This document shows, in pieces, positions 51,628-60,443 of a DNA stretch of 64,000 nt. The translations under genes were made by a program, and so were the position numbers. Where the stretch lies: positions 62,001-126,000 of the forward strand of contig NZ_UGIB01000001.1 of the NCBI RefSeq assembly GCF_900451005.1. The letters run 5' to 3'. A model generated the notes under the pieces. The model made no database searches, had not been told where the DNA came from, and saw only the letters and a program-made list of their open reading frames with translations. The stretch's first letter is position 1; every line of letters starts with the position of its first letter. Source of the DNA: Helicobacter fennelliae. Lineage in GTDB: Bacteria > Campylobacterota > Campylobacteria > Campylobacterales > Helicobacteraceae.

Positions 51628-51861
51628 GTCAAAATCTAGAATCTTGTTTGCAAAGAATCTAAATCCTCTCTTTTTAGCATATTTCAGGGAGTTTGAAATT
51701 TTTAGCCTACAAACCTACAATGAACGCTTATGTTACACTTTTTTGTATTTTTGCTTGTCTAAAAATTTCTACACAACCCTACTGAATCTGCCTAAAAATA
51801 AAGGATTTCTTTGTGTGCCATTGTGTTTGCATAGATTCTACTAGAATCTATCGTTTTTGTC

Positions 51862-51940
51862 GTCATTGCGAGGCTTCCGCTAGGAAGTCGTGGCAATCCA
51901 TTTTGACTGGATTGCTTCGTCCTATCGTCCTCGCAATGAC
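51862..51940. repeat. REP-like palindromic element
   Basis: A 12-bp arm GTCATTGCGAGG (51862-51873) is repeated inverted as CCTCGCAATGAC (51929-51940). Inside, GGCAATCCA pairs with TGGATTGC, giving a nested long hairpin with GCTTCCGCTAGGAAGTCGTG in between. Elements of this type (CGTCATTGCGAGG...) are found in many bacterial intergenic regions. A partial copy with GTGGCAATCCAC follows near 51960-51997. The 760-bp gap (51628-52388) holds this, element copy C and no supported gene. Confidence 0.7.
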
Positions 51941-51999
51941 AAACCTGCCCCCTCAATTGCGAGCAAAATTTTCAAATTTTGCGTGGCAATCCACTTTTT

Positions 52000-52268
52000 G
52001 ATTTTAGAATCCATACAAATACAAGAGAGTATAAAGAAATTCTAGACTTTTTTAATTTTTAGATTCTAGGATTCTATGAAAACACAATAGCACATAAAGA
52101 AATCCTAGATTTTAAGATGAGTTTGCAAGGGTTTGCAAGGGTTTGATAAATTGTGAAGTTTTGAGCAAGGAGATAAGGCTAGTCGCCTATCGACAAAACA
52201 AAAACAAATCTCGCAAAATCGCTTAAAAGCTAGGATTTAGATTCTATGGAAATTAGATTCTAGATTTT
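52000..52268 (+). repeat. Dispersed intergenic element, copy C, with a frameshifted small ORF
   Basis: Third copy, closest to copy B upstream (AAATTCTAGACTTTTTTAAT) and in the middle (AGCAAGGAGATAAGGCTAGT). It has two 10-bp units TTTGCAAGGG (52121-52140) after the ATG at 52116, so the frame meets TGA at once; a third unit would open ~39 residues ending KSRKIA. Confidence 0.7.
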
Positions 52269-52341
52269 CAAGATAGTTTTCACACTATCCAAAGCTTCGT
52301 GCAAATTCAAGCAAAGATTCTTAAAGCTTACAAACTTTCTA

Positions 52342-52347
52342 TATAAT
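52342..52347 (+). promoter_or_regulatory. -10 element for the coiled-coil protein and two-component genes
   Basis: TTTCTATATAATCCTGCC holds TATAAT, ~42 bp before the start at 52389. Confidence 0.55.
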
Positions 52348-52388
52348 CCTGCCATAATTTCAAACAAAAAACCACGCACGGAATCATA

Positions 52389-53873
52389 ATGAATAACCAA
52401 GCTCTATATTTGCAAATCATCAATCTTATAACAAAAGAATTTTTACAGCAAAAAACTTTTGATACATTTTATCAAGCAACGCAACAAAGCATAAAAAACA
52501 TCTACGCGCAAAATAACGATGAGATTTCTATGCAATCCATACGCAAAGCCATTACTGAATTTTACGCTCAACACGGAATCAAAGCAGTTGTGTTTTTTCA
52601 AGCACACGATATGCAAATAAAGCCTCAAATCACAAATCAAGAAAACAATATCTATATCGATTTTATTACAAGACAATTAGACAAGGACAAATTTGCAGAA
52701 ATGATGAAAAATGAGCCCTCATCTCAAATTTCACGATATTTCAATCAACTTTTTGCCTCGCTCAAAGATTCTCCCACACTCAAAGACAGCACCACGATAA
52801 AAGACATCGTGCGCAATGCAGTCAAAAAAACCTTAGGACTCAATCAAAGAGATAGTGTTTTTTTTAATGATCTTGAGCCATATATCAAAAATTTTGATTT
52901 TGATCTTGTCAAAAACAACACCCAAATCCGCGAACTTCGCAAATCCTCATACATCGGGACATTTCTTAACCCACAAGTCAAGCAAGACATCGACAGCTAC
53001 ATTAGCCAACCAAAGCTTGATACACTCATCTCGCAGACAATCCAAAACATCATAGATGAAAAAATCTACACAAACCAAATCGCGCCTCTTGATTTTTACT
53101 CTGGCTTTTCTCTTGCTTTGATACAAGATATAAGCACCCAAATAAGCTCGCTCACACAATCTAGATTCCCAATCAATACAATCAATCGCTACGCCATAGA
53201 AATGTATCTTTACTACAAAACAACAATCTACAAAAAATTAGCACAAGCTATCCTTGAGGGTATCCAGCAAAACAAAGCAAGCGCAGAATCTTACATCACC
53301 TTTTTTGATGGCAAAGACAAAAAAATCAATGGCGTTCTCACGCATATTCCTATCATCACAGATATAACCTCAAAAACATGGAATCTCTCAAATATCAAAC
53401 AAACACTCACCAGTGAATACAGCATAAATACAAATCTTGCGCAACTTAAAAACTCCATTGAAAGTGGCAGAGACAAACTCCTTGAGCTTGAAACACAAAT
53501 CACTTCAAACAAAGCTCTAGTCTCCCAAAAAGAGCTTGAAATCCAAACGCTCAATCAAGAATACGAAACAAAAAAGCAACACCAAGCACAAAAAAATCAA
53601 GATGTAGAATCTAGAAACGCCACTTCAAAGCTCATCAATGAGATTTTGCAACAAAAAATCACTATCCTTGATGCGATAGCCACGCTCAATAATGCGATCA
53701 CAAACGCAAATGAGGAAAAAAAGCAAATCATTCTCAAAGAACAACAAGCAAACGAGCAAATCAAAAATATCATCAACAACAATCAATCCAGTATCCAAAC
53801 TCTCCAAAACCTCACTGACGCGCTAGGCTATTGCCTAGAATCTGTGGTTACAGAGCTTGATAATAATGCTTAA
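52389..53873 (+). CDS. Unknown protein with a C-terminal coiled coil
   Basis: A 494-residue protein that I do not recognise. It has no signal peptide and no clear membrane segment. Residues 1-330 are mixed helical, rich in Gln, Ile, Asn and Lys. Residues ~345-480 have long heptad-like stretches (KNSIESGRDKLLELETQITS, SQKELEIQTLNQEYETKKQ, NEEKKQIILKEQQANEQIK), suggesting a coiled coil. The stop codon overlaps the start of the histidine kinase gene (ATGCTTAA), so the two are translationally coupled and may act together, for example as a cytoplasmic partner of the sensor. It starts after a good -10 box but without a strong ribosome binding site. Confidence 0.7.
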   Translation: MNNQALYLQIINLITKEFLQQKTFDTFYQATQQSIKNIYAQNNDEISMQSIRKAITEFYAQHGIKAVVFFQAHDMQIKPQITNQENNIYIDFITRQLDKDKFAEMMKNEPSSQISRYFNQLFASLKDSPTLKDSTTIKDIVRNAVKKTLGLNQRDSVFFNDLEPYIKNFDFDLVKNNTQIRELRKSSYIGTFLNPQVKQDIDSYISQPKLDTLISQTIQNIIDEKIYTNQIAPLDFYSGFSLALIQDISTQISSLTQSRFPINTINRYAIEMYLYYKTTIYKKLAQAILEGIQQNKASAESYITFFDGKDKKINGVLTHIPIITDITSKTWNLSNIKQTLTSEYSINTNLAQLKNSIESGRDKLLELETQITSNKALVSQKELEIQTLNQEYETKKQHQAQKNQDVESRNATSKLINEILQQKITILDAIATLNNAITNANEEKKQIILKEQQANEQIKNIINNNQSSIQTLQNLTDALGYCLESVVTELDNNA

Positions 53874-55359
53874 AAAAGCCTTTTCTCCCCAAACCAAAAT
53901 CTTATTTGCGCTAATTGCAAGTGGCTTTTTTGTGATTTGTCTTATCACTTTGCTTGCACTCAATGGGCTCAAATACAAATACGACACAAACCTTTCATCG
54001 CGCGCTTATAAGATTAATTTTCTTCAAGATGTCAAAAATTTCTATACCAAAATTGTCTTTTTGCAAAAATTTGAAAATTTCTCAGACGAATACCAAAAAA
54101 TGCTAACTTCTTGGCAGCATTATAAGGATTTTGAAGAGCAAGACAACGCGCTTAACACACTTGAAGGAATCTATCAGAGGCTCTTTCTTCAAGATTCTAT
54201 CAAAGAAAAAGAATCGCTAGATTCTCTGATTATACAATGGATAGCAACGATTGACAAAAACATACTCCAAACCCCATCACTCATCACGCAAACAAAACAA
54301 GCACACAACCAAAATCTATTATTGCATAGTTTTGAGATGAATAGCCAGATTGATACTATCCTTCAGCTCCAAACGCGCATATCATTTATACAAGATATGA
54401 TGACAGATTCTATTTATTCGACGACCTTATGGTTTTTGTGCGCGTTTATGGCGTTGGTTGTGTTTGGAACTTTGTATTTTGTCGCGCTTATTTTGCGCTT
54501 TATCCGCAATGTCAATCTCAATCTCCAGCAAATCATACAAGACCAAACCCAAACCCTCAAACAAACAAATAAAAATCTCCAACGCACAATCGATCATGAA
54601 ATCGAACAATCCCGCAAAAAAGATCAAATCATGTATCAGCAAGCGCGCCTTGCTTCAATGGGTGAAATGATCCAAAACATCGCTCATCAATGGCGACAGC
54701 CGCTTAATTCACTCATTATCCTTATCCAAAGCTTTAAAATCAAATACGATAGCAACAACCTCTCAAAAGAATTTGTCGCCACACAAACCGCAGATGCGTT
54801 GAGAATCGCCAAAAATATGTCCGATACAATTGAAAATTTTAGAAATTTTTTCCACCCAAATATCAATAAAGCAAAATTTTCGCTCTCAAAAAGCATTGAA
54901 GATTCCATAGGGCTTATTTATCCAACACTCCAACAAAACAATATCCAAATTTATTTTGATAAAAAAAATGATATAGAATTTTTTGGATACGAAAACGCCT
55001 TTAGTCAGATCGTTTTAAACCTCATCAAAAATTCTCAAGATGTGTTTGTAGAATCTCAAATCAAAGAAGGACTCATAGAGCTTGTGCTTGAGAGTATAGA
55101 CTCGCAAGTTACGCTCTATATTATGGATAATGGTGGCGGAATTAAAATCAATGATGTTAATAAAATTTTTGAACCCTATTTCACAACCAAACACAAATCA
55201 GTAGGCACAGGCATAGGGCTTTATATGGTCAAACAAATCATAGAAAAGCAAATGAATGGAAGCATAGAGGTCAAAAATCAACAATGGCATTCAAAGACTT
55301 TGGATAAAAATTTTTATGGAGCGATTTTTGTGATAAAATTTTCACTCAATTCTGAATAA
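53866..55359 (+). CDS. Membrane-bound sensor histidine kinase
   Basis: A 497-residue sensor kinase. A helix at ~13-36 and a second at ~190-215 flank a periplasmic domain of ~150 residues without recognisable family. The HisKA region has MGEMIQNIAHQWRQPLNSL (phospho-acceptor His near residue 273), a form common in Campylobacterota. The ATPase domain shows NLIKNSQDVF (N box), DNGGGI (G1), FEPYFTTK (F box) and GTGIGLYMVKQIIEKQMNG (G2). The ATG at 53866 overlaps the end of the coiled-coil protein gene; an upstream start at 53857 is less likely. It should phosphorylate the response regulator encoded 9 nt downstream. Confidence 0.92.
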   Translation: MLKKAFSPQTKILFALIASGFFVICLITLLALNGLKYKYDTNLSSRAYKINFLQDVKNFYTKIVFLQKFENFSDEYQKMLTSWQHYKDFEEQDNALNTLEGIYQRLFLQDSIKEKESLDSLIIQWIATIDKNILQTPSLITQTKQAHNQNLLLHSFEMNSQIDTILQLQTRISFIQDMMTDSIYSTTLWFLCAFMALVVFGTLYFVALILRFIRNVNLNLQQIIQDQTQTLKQTNKNLQRTIDHEIEQSRKKDQIMYQQARLASMGEMIQNIAHQWRQPLNSLIILIQSFKIKYDSNNLSKEFVATQTADALRIAKNMSDTIENFRNFFHPNINKAKFSLSKSIEDSIGLIYPTLQQNNIQIYFDKKNDIEFFGYENAFSQIVLNLIKNSQDVFVESQIKEGLIELVLESIDSQVTLYIMDNGGGIKINDVNKIFEPYFTTKHKSVGTGIGLYMVKQIIEKQMNGSIEVKNQQWHSKTLDKNFYGAIFVIKFSLNSE

Positions 55360-55368
55360 AGGCGCAAA

Positions 55369-56055
55369 GTGCAACCACCCACACAACTTACACAACTCAA
55401 AAAAATGAGTATTTTATATGTAGAAGATAATGAAGATGTCCAGCGCATTACAGCTATGGTGTTAGAAGATTATATTGATAGAATCTTTTTGGCTCAAAAC
55501 GGAATCCAAGCATTAGAGATATTTAATACACACAAAATCGACATCGTGCTAACAGATATTTTGATGCCAAAAATGAATGGCATAGAGCTTTGCTCCAAAA
55601 TCAGAAATGGCAAAAATAATCCACACTGCCCAATCATCATCATAACAGCGCACACAGAAGTAAATTATCTGCTTGAAGCCATTAGTTTGCGCGTTGATGG
55701 CTATATCTTAAAGCCAATCAACATAGAAGAGATGCTCTCCACAATCCACAAAGCACTCCTACCCCAAATCCAATCCCAAGAACTAGAATCTAAAAACCTA
55801 CTCATCAACGCAATCTCGACTTTTGTCGGTGGCAAAAAAATCGAAATTATTGAGTTTTTGATCCAAAACTGCGATGAGGATAATATTTTTTATGGCTCGT
55901 ATGAAGACATCATCACCAAGCTTAATGTAAGCAAGCCAACCATTGTAAAAATATTTCATCAACTCATCAAAGTCGGACTCCTCATAAAAATCAAAAATAA
56001 AGTCTATAAACTCCACCCAAATGTCAGCAACAAAAATCAAGATTTGCTCTCTTGA
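55369..56055 (+). CDS. Response regulator with a C-terminal winged-helix-like domain
   Basis: A 228-residue regulator. The receiver domain has the acidic pair VEDNEDV, phospho-acceptor D63 (IVLTDILMPKMNG), the Thr in IIITAHTE and the Lys in YILKPINIEEM. After a linker the C-terminus (residues ~150-215) reads YEDIITKLNVSKPTIVKIFHQLIKVGLLIKIKNKVYKL, which looks like a winged helix similar to RepL or Crp-type HTH rather than OmpR or NtrC output domains. I take GTG 55369 as start (AAAGG before it); an ATG at 55405 is the alternative. Partner of the upstream kinase; targets unknown. Confidence 0.85.
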   Translation: MQPPTQLTQLKKMSILYVEDNEDVQRITAMVLEDYIDRIFLAQNGIQALEIFNTHKIDIVLTDILMPKMNGIELCSKIRNGKNNPHCPIIIITAHTEVNYLLEAISLRVDGYILKPINIEEMLSTIHKALLPQIQSQELESKNLLINAISTFVGGKKIEIIEFLIQNCDEDNIFYGSYEDIITKLNVSKPTIVKIFHQLIKVGLLIKIKNKVYKLHPNVSNKNQDLLS

Positions 56056-56072
56056 TTTTTGAGAAAATGTGA

Positions 56073-56078
56073 TAAAAT
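56073..56078 (+). promoter_or_regulatory. -10-like element for rho
   Basis: GTGATAAAATTG holds TAAAAT at 56073-56078, ~50 bp before the rho start. Confidence 0.4.
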
Positions 56079-56126
56079 TGCGACTCTACTTTAACTCTCT
56101 TAGTTTTATTTTTTAAGGATTTTATA

Positions 56127-57449
56127 ATGGCATCAGATCAATCCAATCACTCCAATAATAAAAATCGCACACCCCAGCACATTCCTGTCGAAGGTTGGAC
56201 GATAGAAGAGCTCAATACAAAACCCCTCAACAAACTTATCCAAATCGCCTCAGAACTCAATATCGAAAATCCACAAGAATTCAAACGTCAAGATTTGATG
56301 TTTGAGATTCTCAAAGCCCAAGTCTCACAAGGTGGCTATATACTTTTTACCGGAATCTTAGAAATCACAAATGAAGGATATGGATTTTTACGCGCCCTTG
56401 ATGATACATTCACAGATAGCAAAAACAACACCTATGTAAGCCAAAGCCAAATCTATCGCTTTGCACTCCGCAATGGCGATATTGTAACTGGGCAAGTGCG
56501 CCTTCCGCGCGAACAAGAGAGGTATTATGCATTGCTTAAAATCGAAGCGGTGAATTATATGTCGCTTGAAGAAATGCGTAATCGTCCATTATTTGACAAT
56601 CTCACGCCACTTTTCCCGAGAGAACAACTCAAGCTCGAATACAACCCGACAAAAGTTACAGGCAGAATGCTTGATTTATTTAGCCCCATTGGCAAAGGGC
56701 AAAGAGCGTTGATTGTCGCACCTCCAAGGACAGGAAAAACAGAGCTTATGAAAGAGCTCGCACATGGCATTAGCCAAAACCACCCAGAAGTAGAGCTTAT
56801 GGTGCTTTTGGTTGATGAACGTCCTGAAGAAGTTACAGATATGCAAAGAAGCGTGAAAGGAAGTGTATTTAGCTCGACTTTTGATCTTCCTTCCACAAAC
56901 CACATACGCGTGGCTGAACTCGTGCTAGAGCGAGCAAAAAGAGAGGTTGAAAATGGTAAAGATGTCGTAATATTGCTTGATTCTATCACGCGTTTGGCAC
57001 GAGCGTATAATGCTGTAACGCCACCAAGTGGCAAGGTGCTTAGTGGCGGGGTTGATGCAAATGCACTCCATAAGCCAAAAAGATTTTTTGGTGCAGCGCG
57101 CAATATCGAGCAAGGCGGAAGTCTTACGATTATCGCGACTGCATTGATTGAAACAGGCTCAAGAATGGATGAAGTGATTTTTGAGGAATTCAAAGGCACA
57201 GGCAATAGTGAAATTGTGCTTGCGCGAAACATCGCTGATCGCAGAATCTACCCAGCATTTGATATTCTCAAATCCGGCACAAGAAAAGATGAGCTCCTGC
57301 TTGGCAAAGACAAACTCACAAAAGTATGGATGCTTCGAAGTGTAATGCAACAAATGGACGATATTGAAGCACTGACTTTTATTTATTCAAAAATGCAGCA
57401 AACAAAAGACAATGAAGAATTTTTAAACAAGATGAACGAACAAGACTAA
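56127..57449 (+). CDS. rho: Transcription termination factor Rho
   Basis: Hexameric RNA helicase that ends transcription of untranslated RNA. 440 residues. Order: N-terminal Rho-N helices ([20 protein letters not shown]), cold-shock-like RNA-binding domain ([20 protein letters not shown]), Walker [12 protein letters not shown] (residues ~197-207), Walker [18 protein letters not shown]-loop and R-loop region [27 protein letters not shown] (parts), and [21 protein letters not shown]. The start has AAGGATTTTATA before it. Relevant here because polarity by Rho would follow when translation stops early at a poly-G tract. Confidence 0.97.
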   Translation: MASDQSNHSNNKNRTPQHIPVEGWTIEELNTKPLNKLIQIASELNIENPQEFKRQDLMFEILKAQVSQGGYILFTGILEITNEGYGFLRALDDTFTDSKNNTYVSQSQIYRFALRNGDIVTGQVRLPREQERYYALLKIEAVNYMSLEEMRNRPLFDNLTPLFPREQLKLEYNPTKVTGRMLDLFSPIGKGQRALIVAPPRTGKTELMKELAHGISQNHPEVELMVLLVDERPEEVTDMQRSVKGSVFSSTFDLPSTNHIRVAELVLERAKREVENGKDVVILLDSITRLARAYNAVTPPSGKVLSGGVDANALHKPKRFFGAARNIEQGGSLTIIATALIETGSRMDEVIFEEFKGTGNSEIVLARNIADRRIYPAFDILKSGTRKDELLLGKDKLTKVWMLRSVMQQMDDIEALTFIYSKMQQTKDNEEFLNKMNEQD

Positions 57450-57452
57450 AAA

Positions 57453-58205
57453 ATGAAACTTGGAATTTTTGATAGCGGTGTGGGCGGCTTAAGTGTCGCA
57501 AAACACATACTAGAATCTAAAATCTTTGAAGAAATCATTTATTTTGGCGATACCGCTCGAGTGCCTTATGGCGTCAAAGACAAAGAGACGATTATCAAAT
57601 TCTCCCTTGAAGCACTTGAATTTTTTATAAGCCACAAAGTCGATATGCTTATTGTCGCATGCAACACTGTGAGTGCGTATGCACTAGAATCTATGCGATC
57701 ACGCGCTTGCTTTCCGATTATAGGGGTGATTGAGCCCGGCGTTATAGCTCTCAAAAACTCCCTTCCAAATACACAGCATCATATCTTAGTCCTCGCTACA
57801 AAAGCCACAATCAACTCCAATCAATACCAACACCAACTCGCATTAAATGGCTATACCAATGTCAAAGCCCTAGCGACAGGATTATTTGTGCCAATCGTAG
57901 AGGAAGGCGCATATCCAAGCGAGATTCTTAATGCGAGTATGCATTATTATTTTCACACCCTTGCAACAAAGCCAAATGCTATTATTTTGGGTTGCACGCA
58001 TTTTCCGCTGATTGCAGATTGTATTGCTGATTATTTTGAAAACAAAAGCATTTTGATTCACTCTGGAGAAGCAATCGTTGAGTATTTAGATTCTGCCTAT
58101 CATCTCAAACCCAATCAAGTCAAACACACACAGATAGAATTTTTTGCTTCGAGTGATGTAGAGCATCTCAAATCCTGCGCGCACAAATGGTGCAACATAC
58201 CATAA
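57453..58205 (+). CDS. murI: Glutamate racemase
   Basis: Cytoplasmic enzyme making D-glutamate for peptidoglycan. 250 residues. The two catalytic cysteines are C70 in VACNTVSAYAL and C181 in LGCTHFPLI. Other landmarks are GIFDSGVGGLSVAK and DTARVPYG at the N-terminus. It lies 3 nt after the rho stop. Confidence 0.96.
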   Translation: MKLGIFDSGVGGLSVAKHILESKIFEEIIYFGDTARVPYGVKDKETIIKFSLEALEFFISHKVDMLIVACNTVSAYALESMRSRACFPIIGVIEPGVIALKNSLPNTQHHILVLATKATINSNQYQHQLALNGYTNVKALATGLFVPIVEEGAYPSEILNASMHYYFHTLATKPNAIILGCTHFPLIADCIADYFENKSILIHSGEAIVEYLDSAYHLKPNQVKHTQIEFFASSDVEHLKSCAHKWCNIP

Positions 58206-58236
58206 GTAACTTAAGCAACTAAGGAGTCCTGCCACC

Positions 58237-58713
58237 ATGAAAATAAAAAAGTCAATAACAAACCCAAATCACACACACAAAACACACACACATACAAGCA
58301 AAAATGAAGGCGTGATACGATTTTCAATCTCTCTTGAGCCTGATTTGCTTCAGAATCTTGATGAGCGCATTATCGCGCAGGGGTATTCATCTCGATCTGA
58401 GCTTGTGCGAGATATGATCCGAGAAAAAATAGTCCAAGAAGAATGGCAAGATGAAACAAACATCAATACTGCTGTGCTTGTGATGATCTATAATCACCAC
58501 CAACGCGATCTCAATCAGCGCATTATTGACATTCAGCATTGTGCCAAAATAGAGATTTTATGCTCAACCCATGTGCATATTGATGCGCATAATTGCTTAG
58601 AGACAATTATATTGCGTGGTAAAGGCGGAGAAATCAAAAACTTTGCGTATGAAATCGGGGGACTAAAGGGTGTGAAATTTAGCAAACTCACACGCACAAG
58701 TAGCTTTGCATAA
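58237..58713 (+). CDS. nikR: Nickel-responsive regulator NikR
   Basis: Ribbon-helix-helix regulator that binds Ni2+ and controls nickel uptake, urease and iron genes in Helicobacter. 158 residues. N-terminal [23 protein letters not shown] and [15 protein letters not shown]. The ACT-like C-terminal domain has the nickel ligands in the usual spacing: H101 (IQHCAK), H112 and H114, and C120 ([11 protein letters not shown]). The ~22-residue His/Thr-rich N-terminal arm ([11 protein letters not shown]) is longer than in E. coli; H. pylori NikR also has an extended arm. It overlaps nadD by TAATG. Confidence 0.95.
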   Translation: MKIKKSITNPNHTHKTHTHTSKNEGVIRFSISLEPDLLQNLDERIIAQGYSSRSELVRDMIREKIVQEEWQDETNINTAVLVMIYNHHQRDLNQRIIDIQHCAKIEILCSTHVHIDAHNCLETIILRGKGGEIKNFAYEIGGLKGVKFSKLTRTSSFA

Positions 58714-59264
58714 TGAATATAGCAATTTTTGGTGGAAGCTTTGATCCACCGCATTTGGGGCATTTGGAAATCATTGAGAGATTGCATGTAGATTTTGATA
58801 GATTGATTGTTATGCCTACATTTTTGAGCCCGACAAAAAGCCATTTTTCTGCGCCACCAAACAAACGTTTTGAATGGCTGTGCTACATTTGCAAAGGCTT
58901 TAAAAATGTCATCGTCAGCGATTTTGAAATCGCGCAAAATCGCGTTGTGTATGCGATTGAATGGGTGGAGCATTTTATGCAGCCAAAGGCTAATCTCACG
59001 CTTATCATCGGTGCTGATAACGCACAATCTCTGCCTACATGGCATCAATACCACAAGCTCATCAAACTTGTATCTTTTATCGTGATCGCTCGCGATGGCT
59101 ACAAAAATACCACTTCCTATCCAACGCTTTACATAAAAAATGATACTATTTCATCACAATCTATGCGACAAGAATTATCGCAAGGAAAAACCCCGCAAGG
59201 TCTCATCACATCTATTCAGCAAGATGTTATAGGATTTTATACCAACAAAAAAGGAGCATTATGA
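58713..59264 (+). CDS. nadD: Nicotinate-nucleotide adenylyltransferase
   Basis: Joins nicotinate mononucleotide and ATP to deamido-NAD. 183 residues. Landmarks: AIFGGSFDPPHLGHLEII at the N-terminus (HxGH motif), IIGADNAQSLPTWHQYHKL and the C-terminal SSQSMRQEL, corresponding to the ISSTxIR motif. Overlaps nikR at TAATG and rsfS at ATGA, forming a tight operon. Confidence 0.95.
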   Translation: MNIAIFGGSFDPPHLGHLEIIERLHVDFDRLIVMPTFLSPTKSHFSAPPNKRFEWLCYICKGFKNVIVSDFEIAQNRVVYAIEWVEHFMQPKANLTLIIGADNAQSLPTWHQYHKLIKLVSFIVIARDGYKNTTSYPTLYIKNDTISSQSMRQELSQGKTPQGLITSIQQDVIGFYTNKKGAL

Positions 59265-59605
59265 ATCAAACGATCGCAAAGCGCGCCAAATACATTTCTG
59301 CATTGCTTGATGAAAAAAAGGGCGAAAATATAGAAATCTTTGATGTTGAAAACAAAAATTATATCACTGATTGCGTGATTATCGTAACTGGCATGGCTGG
59401 CAAGCATTCTTTTGCGCTTTTAGATCATCTCAAAAACAATCTCAAACCACAAGGTGAGACATTTTATAGCACTGATGAAGAAAGCGAGGATTGGATTATT
59501 GCGGATTTGGGAGAGATTATGGTGCATATTTTTACCGAAAATACACGCAAACGTTTCAATTTGGAAGAATTTTTAAAAGAATTTTTCATCAAAAAGCAAG
59601 CCTAA
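59261..59605 (+). CDS. rsfS: Ribosome silencing factor RsfS
   Basis: A 114-residue Iojap/RsfS-family protein that binds L14 and blocks subunit joining. Landmarks: DVENKNYITDCVIIVTGMAGKH, LLDHLKNNLKPQGE, and the conserved WIIADLGEIMVHIFTENTRKRFNLEEF (parts). Start overlaps the nadD stop (ATGA). The nadD-rsfS pairing is common in bacteria. Confidence 0.95.
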   Translation: MNQTIAKRAKYISALLDEKKGENIEIFDVENKNYITDCVIIVTGMAGKHSFALLDHLKNNLKPQGETFYSTDEESEDWIIADLGEIMVHIFTENTRKRFNLEEFLKEFFIKKQA

Positions 59606-60396
59606 TGCGTATCGATCTTCACAATCACACACCACTTTGTAATCACGCAACTGGCACGCCAGAGCAATATCTCAAAGCTGCAAAAAATCTCGGTATTGAT
59701 GTGTATGGATTTGCATGCCATGCGCCTATGGATTTTGATACGCAATACCGCATGAAAAAACAAGATGTGCCTATGTATCTTGAAGAGCTTTGTGCGTTGA
59801 AGCATAAATACCAAAATGACATAGAAGTTTTAAGCGGATTTGAGGTGGATTTCATCACTCAAAAAGAATTCCTTATGGAATCTTGCGTGCTTGAAGCAGA
59901 TGTGGATTATCTGATAGGATCAGTGCATTTTTTAGGAAATTGGGGCTTTGATAATCCTGAATTTATCGGCGAATACGCCAAAAAAGATATGCATAAATGT
60001 TGGATTCTCTATCTACAATCCATTCAAAAAATGGCGCAAACAGGGCTATTTCAGATTGTCGGGCATCTTGATTTACTTAAAATCTTTGGCTACACAATGC
60101 CTAGCACACTAGAATCTGAACTAGAACACACGCTCATCGCGATAAAAGAAGCCAACATGGCGATTGAAATCAACACTTCTGGCTTACGCAAAGCTATAAA
60201 TGAGCTTTATCCAAGCTCAAAGATTCTAGCACTTGCGTATAAAATGCAGATTCCAATCACATTTGGATCTGATGCGCATAGCATAGAACATGTAGGATTT
60301 GGCTACCAAACAGCCTTGCAAACAGCCTTTGACATCGGCTATAAATCTTGTGTGATCTATCGCAAAAAAGAGCCTATCACCATAGAGATTGCTTAA
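59605..60396 (+). CDS. PHP-domain phosphatase, histidinol-phosphatase (HisJ)-like
   Basis: A 263-residue PHP-family protein with metal-binding motifs MRIDLHNHTPLCNHATG at the start, FACHAPMDF, LSGFEVDF, IGSVHFLGNWGFDNPEF, IVGHLDLLKIFG and FGSDAHSIEHVG. This matches HisJ-type histidinol-phosphatases of the K family, though other phosphoesterases share the fold. The open frame reaches upstream to 59491 over rsfS; ATG 59605 (TAATG overlap with rsfS) is the natural start, since it begins the metal-binding motif. Confidence 0.85.
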   Translation: MRIDLHNHTPLCNHATGTPEQYLKAAKNLGIDVYGFACHAPMDFDTQYRMKKQDVPMYLEELCALKHKYQNDIEVLSGFEVDFITQKEFLMESCVLEADVDYLIGSVHFLGNWGFDNPEFIGEYAKKDMHKCWILYLQSIQKMAQTGLFQIVGHLDLLKIFGYTMPSTLESELEHTLIAIKEANMAIEINTSGLRKAINELYPSSKILALAYKMQIPITFGSDAHSIEHVGFGYQTALQTAFDIGYKSCVIYRKKEPITIEIA

Positions 60397-60443
60397 AATC
60401 TTTACAAAAAACAAAACACAACAATGAGAGGAGCGATAAAACC

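Noticed and set aside
51644-52001. Two short plus-strand frames after the CatB-like gene
   Set aside because: They cross REP-like repeats and lack start signals; best read as non-coding.
7827-52388. CRISPR array or prophage as the source of the intergenic repeats
   Set aside because: The repeats are not regularly spaced with unique spacers, and no cas, integrase or phage gene is seen.
56555-57232. 225-codon open frame opposite rho
   Set aside because: Antisense shadow of a highly conserved gene; Ser/Pro/Leu-rich product typical of reversed codons.
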